A DNA stretch of 64,000 nt from Tanypteryx hageni (taxonomy: Eukaryota; Arthropoda; Insecta; Odonata; Petaluridae): NCBI GenBank assembly GCA_028673005.1, contig CM054117.1:34568561-34632560 (forward strand). The letters are read 5' to 3'. The position numbers were made by a program, and so were the translations under genes. The notes under the pieces were generated by a model that saw only the letters and a program-made list of their open reading frames with translations, ran no database searches and was not told the origin of the DNA. Position 1 is the first letter of the stretch. The number at the start of each line of letters is the position of its first letter. Below are positions 22,661-33,157 of the stretch, in pieces.

Positions 22661-23400
22661 TGTGACACCTGGGTATCTTTAATAGCATTTAAAAGTGTAA
22701 TCGAACAAATGTAACAGAAATACTAAATCTGTCTCAGTAAAAAGGAAAATTTTAATTAGGACCTAAATAATCAATTAAATTATTTCAAGATGATATAGTA
22801 GACGTGTATTGATCATTAAAAATGCTCCTTAATATCTAACAATAATATCACAAGTCGCGCAAACAGATGTTTCCGCATTGGCGTCTCTGCATATCATTAG
22901 AGAAGATTACATACATATCGAAAAAAATGAGTGTCACGGAGATTTTTATTCACAATTACTAAACTTTTTGTATTTATAAGCAAATCTTATCTCTCTCTGT
23001 CCGAGGAATTTGAACGACGGTCATGATAACAGCGAAGAAATGAAAAAGGATTAAAATAATACTTTGGATAGGGAATCAACGTCCAGTAGGAAACAACCCT
23101 ACACAGTGCCAAGAGCATAAGAAGATTCTCTGGAAAAAGTGAGTAGTCTAAAACTATCCATTTATCGTTTTCCATTGATTTTCACGGATATATTACCCAT
23201 CTACTTAGTTAAAAATATAATAATAACCAAAACAATCCAAGCATGTTATAAACTGGACACGTTTATATAAATAACAAAAAATATCGCGCAGTATTGTTTG
23301 AGGTAGATAGATGATACTTCCGCGAATCAATATCTCAGTGTAACACATACATAACCACATAAATACTTTTAATTCAGCAGATATTTTTCCTTTTAGAATT
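22661..23400 (+). repeat. GH18 gene C 5' flank (left arm of inverted repeat)
   Basis: Aligns with the upstream regions of A (4,246-6,464, interrupted) and D (41,029-41,800, minus), and with an orphan block at 42,593-43,090. It is the ancestral uninterrupted version of the A flank, with no hAT or MITE insertion. Confidence 0.8.
23335..23339 (+). promoter_or_regulatory. Candidate arthropod initiator TCAGT
   Basis: TCAGT within CAATATCTCAGTGTAACACA, 62 bases before the start codon. The same block is kept upstream of A (with TCAGTTTTACACA) and D. TCAGT is the classical arthropod initiator. No clear TATA box lies 30 bases upstream. A TTTTAG just before the ATG could alternatively be a leader-intron acceptor. 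Confidence 0.3.
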
Positions 23401-26400
23401 ATGCAAGCGGCAAAAATGAATACCTTCTGTGTGACCATTGTTGGACTTTTACAGTTACTACTAGTAATTGGTAAGTATATTATACAGTGTATATAAAAAA
23501 CTTTCAAAAAATCTATTAATTAATTTCGTAGGGTGAGACTAATTTATTTTTTTAATTTTGAAGGTGTTCAACCATCGCACGCGGAAAAACGAGTTTTGTG
23601 TTTCTACGCCGCAGAGAATCTGGAACCGGAAGACATAGATGTCACGCTATGCACTCATCTGATGTATGACAATGGAAAAGTCAACATTGACACCGGAGAA
23701 GTAGTGCCGAGAAACCAAGGAGATGCCTATTATGAGAACGATGGAAAAGGTTAGTCGTAACAAAAACTAACTGAAATTTTATTCGCCTTTTAAATAACTC
23801 TCAATATTTTCTGACTCGAAGGTTACTACGATCGCTTAACAAAGCTGAAGGATATCAACCCGAAATTAAAGGTTCTACTTTACGTCATGGTGTGTTGTCC
23901 AAATAAGGTCAGCTTTGAATGAATTCTAGAATTTGTATAGGCGATCGTGTTGAGCTATATGCTTGACGCAATAAATAACTACGTAAAAGACGTTGCCCCG
24001 TAACAGCCTTGATATCTCAAATTTAATGTCTAAATGCATTACTATGGTAAAGTACAAAAATATTATATAAACGGTGGACCAGAAATTCATGTTATCTCGT
24101 TTTCATTTTAATTGTCCACAAAAATTAATATTTACTACGAAGAGCAATTAATACGTCTGAATTAAATCTAGCTTTTCCCATTACTCAGCTGCCATGTCAT
24201 TCTTTTTACAGATACCACAAACAAGCTATGGAAGGTCAATTTTTGTTAGAAGCGCTGTTGCAATTTTTCAGAAACACGGATTCGACGGGTTGGTAATTGA
24301 CTGGATTTATCCGAAGGACGAAGAAAAGGTATATAACAAATACATTAGTCTCTATCATTCATAATTGTTCTCAGAATGCAAGTACAAATAAACAAGAACT
24401 CCTTGGTTTCGTAGTATTTTTCTATCGGAATTATGCGTAAATTATCAACGTCATTCACTCAATAATTCCTCCTTTTGATATGATATCATTACTCTATTGA
24501 TAAAATAACAGTAATTTCTTTAAAATAATGAATGAGCAAACAACTAATTATAAAACTAATTAATTTCTTTTAAAATCCTATATATCATTGTCCCATATGA
24601 CAGTTCATACGGCTATGTGTCTCCTTCAGTATCCCATTAACTATTTATCGTACAGAAATTCAGTATACAGAATTTATTATCTACCAGCTAGTAGACTCTA
24701 AGTCACTAATGGCGAACCTTCTCTAGTTCTCTTGCCAGCATTATTAAATGTCTGATCTACATGTCACATGACTTTCTATATACATAGTATGTCTTATTGT
24801 TTACGTACGTCAATTCGCAGTGAAATAATTATGTCTGCAATTGATTCCAATTGTAAATTCAAACCGAAGTGCAGGAAATAGTCTTTAATTCATTTGGGAA
24901 TACTCTGGGTGAGGATCATGCATTTTTATGACAATGTGGAAGTGACAAAAATTGACATAAATTTACATATATAGGTGAAATATCACAAAAACTGAAATGT
25001 CCAAATGGAAAGGTACAGGAATAAACCTCCACATCCGTTTGACGAATTTCAACTACAAACAAACCGGAAATTGACCGTTTAATATATAAGATAAGAAGTT
25101 AACAAATTACAAAGGAAAATATTTTCATTTATTAATTGTCTGCATGCATCTTATTAGTTTGTACATTTCAATGCTAGAAAAGCAGTGTATTTTATGATGC
25201 CAGTAACAGAAAACATCGATTCACACGAGTATGTTGATGAAAAAAAACCTATAAATTGCCATAGCAATTCCTTCAAAATTTTCAGGAATGGTATTCCACA
25301 CTTTTAGAATTTAATTTTCAGCACACATTTTTAACACTTTTCAGATGATCTTTATCAACTTATCCAAATTCTAATCCTTGATCTATAAAGTTTTGTTTCC
25401 ATTTTTATCTTGACTGACAATCAACTATTTACATTTCAGATTCATTAAATCTAATCAGTCGAATATTTCTTATTTAAAATATTCTAAAAATGACCTTGTC
25501 AGGGTACTCGATGAATTTCGCAGTTTCTTCAAATTCCATGAACTGTGTAATCTTTGCCGAGAATTATTCAATAATTGAACTTAAAGCCGCACTAAATTGT
25601 TTCAAAAGCTTTTTCTAGTCAACAGTGTCGCAAAATTCTTCTTCGGTAAAATGTTTCTTCAAGCGGGAAAAGTACTTGAAACGACCATATTCCACGTCGT
25701 TTGAATATTTTTCAGCTTCATCAAGAAAGCTTTTATCACGTCAAACATAACAACAACAGGTTTTCCAGAAACTTATAGTTTAATATTCAGCTCCATTGGT
25801 TGTAAGTATATGTCGGTAAAAACAAAGTATGCTTGCTGACCCATGCTACAACTGCTAGTTCAGAAATAATTCTATATTATTCTCTCACTCAAAAATATTT
25901 TTAATTTCATTTAAATGCTCAACACAGCATTCAAGTACACTACCACGACTAAGCCAGCGCACATTGTCATACATGAGCAATCCACTGTATACTGAATCCA
26001 TTTCGTTCAACAATGACTAAAATTGACTATTATTTATGGCCCGTGAAGCAATGAGGTTGACTTAACTGTCATTATGTTTTCAAAGTCTTTGGCACATAAT
26101 TTTGCACACATTAGCTCCTGGTGTTAAATGCAATGGAAGTCTAGAAATGGATGACCAACATTTACGCTAACAGAAAAAAATGCAATGAAAAATGACAGTA
26201 TTATAATTCGATTTTCATGTTCCTTTTACAAGTCTTTGCGCGAGACTTACTTCGCTTCACTGCTTAATGATCTTCGCGCCGAATTTGACAAGCACGGCTT
26301 CCTACTCTCGGTTCTTCTACCAACAGATAACGAAATTTTGGATGTAGAACGCGACCTCGGTGTCATAGTAAGGTGAGCATTTTCACGATAAATCACACTA

Positions 26401-28465
26401 AGACACATGACTTCATTCATTCATGATATGTTCAGTTTATGTCATTAAGCAAGAACTGTCAATAAAAAAAATTAACTGCCTTTTCAGGACCTGCGACTTC
26501 GTCTCCGTCAATAACGTGGGGAATTGGGGTCCTAATGATGGAGTCACGGGATTGTTTTCCTCACTGACTTCAGTCGTACGTACTAATAATCGAATTATTT
26601 AAGTAAATGTAGGTTATCCATATATATGAAAAGGTGCGCCCGTGTTTGCACCTGTGTCTTTTTCTTATGGTTTGTTAATTAACGTACTATAACCCATCCA
26701 AAATTATATCGGACGTCCGATCAATGACGCTGCTAAATCCCAAAGACGAAAATTGCTCATGCTTTACTCCTATGAGGAGGAATCTTCTGAATTATCATCG
26801 AAGACTGAACACATGGTTTCCTTTCAGAAATCTGGTATCGACATTTACCTCTCTAAAAATGTTCCTGCTAACAAAATGCTGATACTTATTTCCACAATGG
26901 GGATTATGGTTCAGCTGGATAACGTCAACGAAACCTCATTGGGCGCGGAAGCACATAGTGTTCATGTGGAGAGAGTTACGTATTCATCTATAACCAATTA
27001 CGGAGAGGTAACATTAATATAAATAAAGGTCCATGTTAATTTATTTAAAGCACCTCCATACCACTACCGGAAAATAAATTTGCATTCGTGATATACGTGA
27101 TTATTCCACATTCATGCTAATTTTTAAATTACGAATTATATAAAAAATACTCAATGCGGATGAATTTCCAATAAGTATCGACCTTAAAATTTTTATTTAC
27201 GTGAACATTAATATGACATTCGGAATATTTTCTATCTCTATATACATGTGTAGCAATAACAAAAAACAAAGATATAATTCTGCTTAATATTTTGATAGCT
27301 AGTGAAATGGTTTGGAAACCAGACACAAAAATGGGTCATACATAGAGATGAAGTTACTAAATCACCGTACGCATCAAACAAAGATGGCCTCTGGGTTAGC
27401 TACGACGACCCCACCTCTGTTGCTGCGAAGGTAAGCATAATTCACCAATGAATATATGCTTTTCATTCAAAAAAGTTTAAACGTGCGCATAATAATAAGT
27501 ATTTTTAAGTAGTTTCCTTAGAAGACAAATATGACGGGTAGTCGGTGGAACAAATTATGTAAAAATATGTCTTTGCACATTTTATTTACACTAATTAATC
27601 CCCTCTTTTAATAAATTTACATTTTTTATTAGTTATCTCCTGTTTCGACTGTGAAGAATATTGATTTGTAAAAAAATATATTCAGTTTCCTAATTCAAGT
27701 GTTTATGCTCCTAGTTACTAACATGAAACATCTCCGTCAGACGACTAGTAGAATTTAGAAAAAAATTCATTACTGAAGTATGTTTCATCGAAAATAATAG
27801 AAACCTGTCCAAAACTCAAACATATTTATTTATAAATTATTTATTCTAGATCAGTTTACGGTCAAAAGGTATAAACTAACGCAAAAAGCTAACAAAAACG
27901 TTCAGGATATATGCCTAAGCAAAGTATTCATTCAATTCAGCAACTCATATAAGAAGTACAAGCCTTAGTCTCGAATATTAGTGAATTTTACAAAATAGGT
28001 GTTAATTTTGCCACGTCAAAAATTATAAGAATGAACGATGCTTTAATGAGTTATTAAACCAGAATTATTATTTTTAATAGTATATACTTGATTGTACAAT
28101 AGGTAATGAATCCCTTAATTCTATAAATTAACAGCTATCGTGATTTATTTTTCAGTTTCGATTTTCAAGTATATATAAGAATGATCTCGAAAAAAGGCGA
28201 GCCAAGCGATTCCCAACTTTCCCTTAAGGAAACGGGCAGAATCATTAGCATTAAGAATGATAAATGTACTACCATTATTTTTCGTAATTATGGTTTTTTA
28301 TAAACTTTGCAGTGTCGCTATGTTGTCGAAAACAATTTAGGAGGGGCGATTGTCATGACATTGTGCCTGGATGACTACGAGGGAAATGGCGGAGAAGGAG
28401 CATTTCCCCTGATTCGGACGACCTTCAATACCTTAACGAAAAAATTAGAAACCGATAAAAGATAA
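23401..28465 (+). CDS. Secreted GH18 chitinase-like protein (gene C), nine exons
   Basis: Exons: 23401-23470, 23564-23749, 23822-23907, 24212-24328, 26233-26372, 26488-26575, 26720-27007, 27299-27430, 28313-28465. Phases are consistent and give about 419 residues, normal for GH18. The first exon is a signal peptide (MQAAKMNTFCVTIVGLLQLL); an inner ATG at 23416 is possible. GH18 features follow in order: EKRVLCFYAA, EDIDVTLCTHLMY, the catalytic strand FDGLVIDWIYP, RAEFDKHGFLLSVLL, CDFVSV, LSKNVPANKMLILISTMG, GLWVSYDDPTSVAAK and NNLGG...LDDYEGNGGEGAFPL. Catalytic Glu is Ile and the late barrel Trp is Met, so hydrolysis is not expected; sugar binding is possible. All borders are GT-AG except the exon 7 acceptor, where D has TAG but C reads CCG. 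C may therefore be inactive or spliced differently. Confidence 0.78.
25160..26060 (-). pseudogene. hAT transposase relic in intron 4 of gene C
   Basis: The minus-strand frame near 25,920-25,985 reads LLMYDNVRWLSRGSVLECC followed by EHLNEI, the ZBED5/FAM200-type hAT signature. Surrounding sequence aligns with 8,090-8,940 (A) and 37,080-39,200 (D, inverted). It is antisense to the host gene and broken by stops. Confidence 0.75.
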
Positions 28466-28502
28466 TCAACATTTGAGAATAAGCGTATATGACATGCATG
28501 GG

Positions 28503-28508
28503 AATAAA
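28503..28508 (+). terminator. Polyadenylation signal AATAAA of gene C
   Basis: AATAAA lies 38 bases after the stop codon in GGGAATAAAGGAATTG. The equivalent site exists 3' of D and B on the minus strand. Confidence 0.6.
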
Positions 28509-28746
28509 GGAATTGAAATTCTTCTATTGTATTAATTTTGCATAAGTATAAATTCTTTGGCAGTATTTGAACTGCTCTATATATCACATGTAAGTAAACG
28601 AAACCACAAAGGAAGGATCTACTGAAGCAGAGTGAATTGCGGTATTTTCAAAAACGTTTTGTTAATAGAGAATGTTATAATTAGGCTTTGTAGCTTTTGA
28701 CGATTATTAAAATAATATTCCTATTACAATAATCGCTTCTGCAAGA

Positions 28747-28801
28747 ATGAATACCTTTTGTCTTATCTTTGTTGGACTTTTACAGATACATCTAGTGAAT
28801 G
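28747..28801 (+). pseudogene. Orphan GH18 first exon (signal peptide)
   Basis: ATG followed by NTFCLIFVGLLQIHLVNG and a GTAAAT donor, clearly homologous to exon 1 of C and D (NTFCVTIVGLLQLLLVIG), in the same phase. It sits 280 bases after the stop of gene C. No second exon follows before the transposon-rich spacer, so it is a remnant of a further tandem copy. Confidence 0.75.
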
Positions 28802-29640
28802 GTAAATCGAGTCCAGTCCATAATTAATTCTACAGATCATTAATAAGATTATAATAAAGTCTACTGATTTTATTTAAAAGAGTATGGCATTAGACTAAAA
28901 CAATTTTTTGAAGTCACTCATGATCCGGATTTAATTTGATCTCCAATTGATTGCATGCGTGCATGCTAATACAGTCAAACGCCGCAAGTTGACAATAGTC
29001 ACCATCTGCGACCTTTCTTGTAACGAACATAGTGTCGTGTGTCAGGGTTTTTATGTCTTGTACGTGAAACTAGTAAGTGTGCATGGCGAAGCAAGTGGAA
29101 AATAGAAATCGCAAGGGAGTCAGAATCATTTATAACTTATACGGACGACACATAATGACAAAATAAAAACTTATTATTCACGAGAAGACGGCATGTAAAA
29201 CAAAAGACAAACACAGTAAATTTACTGAATGGAGTGGTAAAAGGGAATCAAATAATAGGCAAAACACGGCAAAAACAGTGCCGGAGTGTTCTGGAGTGGA
29301 GATATTTGCAAACGACGGCGACCGCTGCATGCAGGTCCGGAAACCCGCAATACTTGCACCTGGCTATATAATTCCGTAAATATTTAGGTAATGATTATTT
29401 TATTTATTGGTATATCCGATTGGTTCTTTTTTAATCGTCTCGTAATCATTATTTTTTAAATGTGTATAGCTTTTTTGGTAGGTTATCTTTCCTGCTTAAT
29501 TTTTTATTCATGTTTTTTATAGATACAATTTTGGTTGGATACTTTCCATTTTAAATCAGTTTTTTCTGAAACCACAATATAATATAAAATAATTTTAAAT
29601 CTAGGATTAATGTTAAACGAAAAAAATAGGAAAGTTTATG
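28802..29640. other. No gene seen
   Basis: Spacer between the orphan exon and LINE fragments. It contains a small palindrome (TTGCATGCGTGCATGC near 28,952) and a G/A-rich region at 29,080-29,330 without recognisable coding sequence. Confidence 0.4.
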
Positions 29641-30145
29641 CCTTCACTGGAGAAGGAGTATTTCTTTTGACTGTTTGAATGTGCATTTCTTTGTCGCGTC
29701 ATATTGCCAAAGTCGAAAGGTGAGGGGGCAAAAATGCAGGAACTTCTCAAAGCGCTGGGCTCGCTTTCGAATTAAGTCGTGAATCGTAAGGATGTTCTGC
29801 ACGTTTCTAATCTCGTACTCCGGGATGAGTCGGGAACTGTTTTTGTTGTAACACAAGGTTATTTTGGAATTTTTTCACTTTGGTTTTTGCTGTGTTGCCG
29901 AATTGCTCGCATCTGTACACCAGGTTTTGCCGAACGTGGGGGGGAGGTTATAGCCGATTTTTTCGTCCCTTTTTAATTTTGATTTTTTTCTTACGAGCGG
30001 CATGAGTAATTGCCTCATGCCACTAGTTTTTCTTATTTACTGCTGCACGTGTTCACCCCATGTCAGTTTCTGAACGAGGTTTAACTCTATGAATTTGTGT
30101 TTGTTTCGCATCTTGGTGACACGGAATCCGTTAAAATTAAAATAT
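29640..30145 (-). pseudogene. LINE reverse transcriptase C-terminal fragment
   Basis: The minus-strand frames read FIELNLVQKLTWGEHVQQ, then RKKSKLKRDEKIGYN. After a frameshift they read YEIRNVQNILTIHDLIRKRA and QRFEKFL. This matches the post-RT region of jockey-type LINEs (xLxWxxHI, RSKLxxxxKxxIY, VRNxxIxxxLxIxTIxExI). It is a different lineage from the LINE at 11 kb. Stops and truncation on both sides mark it as a dead fragment. Confidence 0.6.
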
Positions 30146-30272
30146 ACACTAAAACATTGAAGAATCAAAATCTATATTTCATAGAGTCCGCTCTGCCTAG
30201 CCCAGGCAAGACGAAGTCTAGAGTTAAAACTGCGGCTTCGAAACCATCCTGCCTGATGACTGGTTTAGGCGA

Positions 30273-30322
30273 GGCGGAGTCTAGAGTCCATTCTACCTAG
30301 GTGTGATGGACTCTAGTCTCCG
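30273..30322. repeat. Strong GC-rich hairpin
   Basis: GGCGGAGTCTAGAGTCCAT pairs with ATGGACTCTAGTCTCCGCC over 19 positions with one mismatch, around a 12-nt loop. A partial extra copy of the arm (GACGAAGTCTAGAGTTAAA) lies at 30,208. It could be a transposon terminus or a transcript hairpin. Confidence 0.6.
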
Positions 30323-30639
30323 CCGACCAGTACAGCAACCCCCCACGCAATACGGACCACCTCGTTTCTGACACAAACGTATTTACTGTAACTACGTTTA
30401 AAAAATGTGTTAATTGAATACGTAAGGAGTAATGGCTATAATAATTCAAGAGGTTGATTAACGAGAAATTCCATACAAACAAATAAACAAACAAGATATG
30501 GACTGGCGCGCCACGTCAAAAAGTAGTATTTACAGGAAAACAAAATAATGAGGATTAAATATAGTGAATAATGAAAACAAATATCGAAAGATTCCACGAG
30601 AAAACGTGACAAAGCAATAAAATGAACTTATTTTACTTA

Positions 30640-31440
30640 TTTTTACTTTGTCTATATACGCAGTATATGGGAAAGTATTGTATTCATGAAAAAAATCGAC
30701 TTCGAGATTTAAGCGGAAATACACGTTTTGAGGTCCCATGAACACCTTTTGACCCTTTTCTCGATGACGTCTGTGTGTGTTGGTCTGTGGATGTGTTTGT
30801 GTGTATGCGTGTGTGCGTGCGAGCGTGCGTGCGTTCGTGCTATCGTGCGTGTGCGCGCGAATGTGATAGCTTTTTTGTGTGTTCTCTAACTCAAAAACTA
30901 TTAATCAGGTCAACCGGATATTTTATCATTAACATTTTTATAAATTTTAGAAGAACTGCTTAGTTTTTAGTAATAATCGGTCCACCGGAAGTGGGTGTTT
31001 ACTCTTGTCACTTATTCGTTATTTTGAAATATTTGCTTTGATATTTGATAAATGTAAAAATGTACTGGAATAAAAGTGGTATGAAATGTACTTTTCTACA
31101 ACCTCTATTTTAAATTTCTTTTCACATAATGCATTGTTTAAGAGATATCTTATATTTTTAGCTGCCACCAACACGCCACCTAACGACGACTGCTGGGAAA
31201 ATATTGACGCATTATCACGTCTTAGTAACGGTCCTTTTTCTTTTCTTAATTATTGGAGCTTTGTTACTATATCCAATATCAGAAAGCTATGGTTTAAGTT
31301 TATTTCTTTTCTTCGTCAAGTCTAAAATTTACTCTAAGTTTCTTAAAATATTTATTATTATGTAACATATTTGGAATTTTTAGAAATATTACAGGTATGA
31401 CGAAAGTCTTGTGGTGGCCCCATGAGATTATTTTCTCTTT
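30640..31440 (+). mobile_element. Dispersed hairpin repeat, second copy
   Basis: Collinear with 9,097-9,790: TACTTTGTCTATA...GGGAAAGTA (a decayed hairpin), CGAGATTTAAGCGGAAATAC, TTTTGAGGTCC, AATCAGGTCAACC, GGAAGTGGGTGTTTACTC and the tail CTATATCCAATATCAG. A TG-rich tract has expanded at 30,771-30,862 where the other copy has only GTCTGTGTGTGCGATAG. Confidence 0.65.
30771..30862. repeat. Alternating purine-pyrimidine (TG/CG) tract
   Basis: Imperfect TGTGTG, GTGCG and GAGCG runs ending in GTGTGCGCGCG. Such tracts can adopt left-handed DNA. The expansion is specific to this copy of the repeat. Confidence 0.8.
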
Positions 31441-32444
31441 TCTATTCTACCACACAAAGCACACATATCAGATTAGATAGAACAGGTATTGTGTAACCAT
31501 CTGCCACAAACTTTAAACCGGATCCAGTCTGATGTAGACTGCGTTTAAGTTCAAGGCACTCATCATATTCATCTACGTTGCTGTCTTCAGAATGATCATC
31601 AGACAGGAGCATTGCTTCTTCCGACGACGACGACTGAAAATACAAACGGGGTCTTGAAGTTTATCCCTGATATTCATTTTGTTTGTTTTTATTGATTTTC
31701 TTCTGTTTTACTTTTCAACTCCTTTTTCCCGTTTTAGCCATTCCTGTATCTTCGACAGAAAATTTTCTTTCTTCCTGCATTCTTCTGTGCTTGGATACTA
31801 TTCTTCGTCTTCTTTTCTGCGATGTACACTGAATCGGAAATGTTAGCGGCAGATTGCTTCTTTTCATTTAATTATTATACTATTAATAGTTCAGGAGATA
31901 CGTACATTTATTCAGAAATAGGCAAAACATTTTAAATAGAGCGATTTAAATACGTCAGTCAGACCATATAGTCGGGATTAATATCCGGCGGATAAAGGTT
32001 AAGTACCTGTGAGAAAGTAAAACAGCTTCTTCTATCCTCCCTCCGCGAACGGCCATCTCTCCTAAAATGTTAAGATTGATGACGTACCCTTCTCCTCCGG
32101 AAAAAACATAGCGAAACCGTATACATTTAATAATGCCACGTGTCCATGTGAAAATTCAAGCACTTATTACAACAGCTGTGAATGAAATACGTTTGTGAAT
32201 CGCACAGAAACAGCACAATAATGAATGAATTTCTCAACGTGTACTTTATTCTCTAATGTTCACATTGTTTTGACCTCCGTTTCTGTCACGTCTATGGCTA
32301 TGGAGACTAGAGCTGCATTATCTCTCTCACCCCTGTGAATTCTCCTCGCTTTACCCTATATATTTCCCAAGCTCCTGTTCGTACGTTCATGTGTCATCCT
32401 CAGTCTCACAAAAAGTATTAATCGTATAGAAATGCGGTAAACGG
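31441..32444. other. Unassigned spacer with one acidic ORF fragment
   Basis: The minus-strand 67-codon frame at 31,442-31,645 starts MYFQSSSSEEAMLLSDDHSE and is acidic, like the disordered N-terminal region of some transposases, but has no diagnostic motif. The block at 32,370-32,440 resembles part of GH18 intron 4 (24,600-24,665). Nothing else is supported. Confidence 0.35.
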
Positions 32445-33025
32445 ATGCAGACGACACGGCGATAATTAGCCAATCCCTTTTCCCGGACCTGGCGAAAAAA
32501 AAAATAACGACCCACTGACGATAAATCTACAACTGGACTCAGACATGGAGACTAAAAATTAACCCCGAGAAAAGTGCCCACATGCATTTCACCCGCTTTA
32601 GGCGATACTCCCTTACCTCAAACCCAGAGATTGCAGGCCAAAAGATCTCAACAGTTCCGAAACAAATTTCTCGGCATAATCCTTGACTCAAAATTGCTGT
32701 TTAGAGCCCACTCCCAACACGCCCTTCAAAAAGCAAAATTAGCTAAATCAATCCTCTCCTCATTACTAGGACCTCACAGCAAAATAAGCCTTACCGATAT
32801 AATGCGCCTCTACCTCCTAATCCGCCCACATCTTACTTAAGGCAGTGAAATTTATTTAAACACTGCAAAGAAAAACAGAGCCAAAATAGAAAGTTTTCAA
32901 TCATCCACCCTCCGCTTTATTGCCCAGCAATCCAAACTAGTACCCATCAGAGAACTACAACTTGCCCACAATATCCCACCGCTTTTAGACTTTACTAAAC
33001 TGCAAGCACACAAATTCAACCGCCG
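32445..33025 (+). pseudogene. Jockey-clade LINE RT fragment (same family as 11 kb)
   Basis: Matches 14,074-14,665 of the LINE almost base for base, beginning inside the catalytic YADD motif (ATGCAGACGACACGGCGAT) and running through KFLGIILDSKLLF and LYLLIRPHL. It keeps bases deleted in the longer copy (AAATTAGC versus AAATAGC; CAGAGCC versus CAGCC) but has its own small deletions. Both ends are truncated. Confidence 0.88.
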
Positions 33026-33157
33026 TGCTGTATATGATCCAGTACGTTTTTTGTACTGGCAGGTACCATTGCCAGCTTAGCTTAAAATGGTGATTTTAGC
33101 GGTAAAAACTAGCTTATTTCCCGATTGGCCACTATTTAAGGGCAACTAAAATTTCCC
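33026..33157. other. Junction with short hairpin
   Basis: Contains CCAGTAC...GTACTGG with a T-rich loop (33,041-33,060) at the presumed 3' end of the following minus-strand LINE fragment. Confidence 0.4.

Noticed and set aside
31442..31645. Acidic 67-codon minus-strand ORF (SSSSEEAMLLSDDHSE)
   Set aside because: Resembles disordered transposase N termini but has no diagnostic residues; not enough to call a gene.
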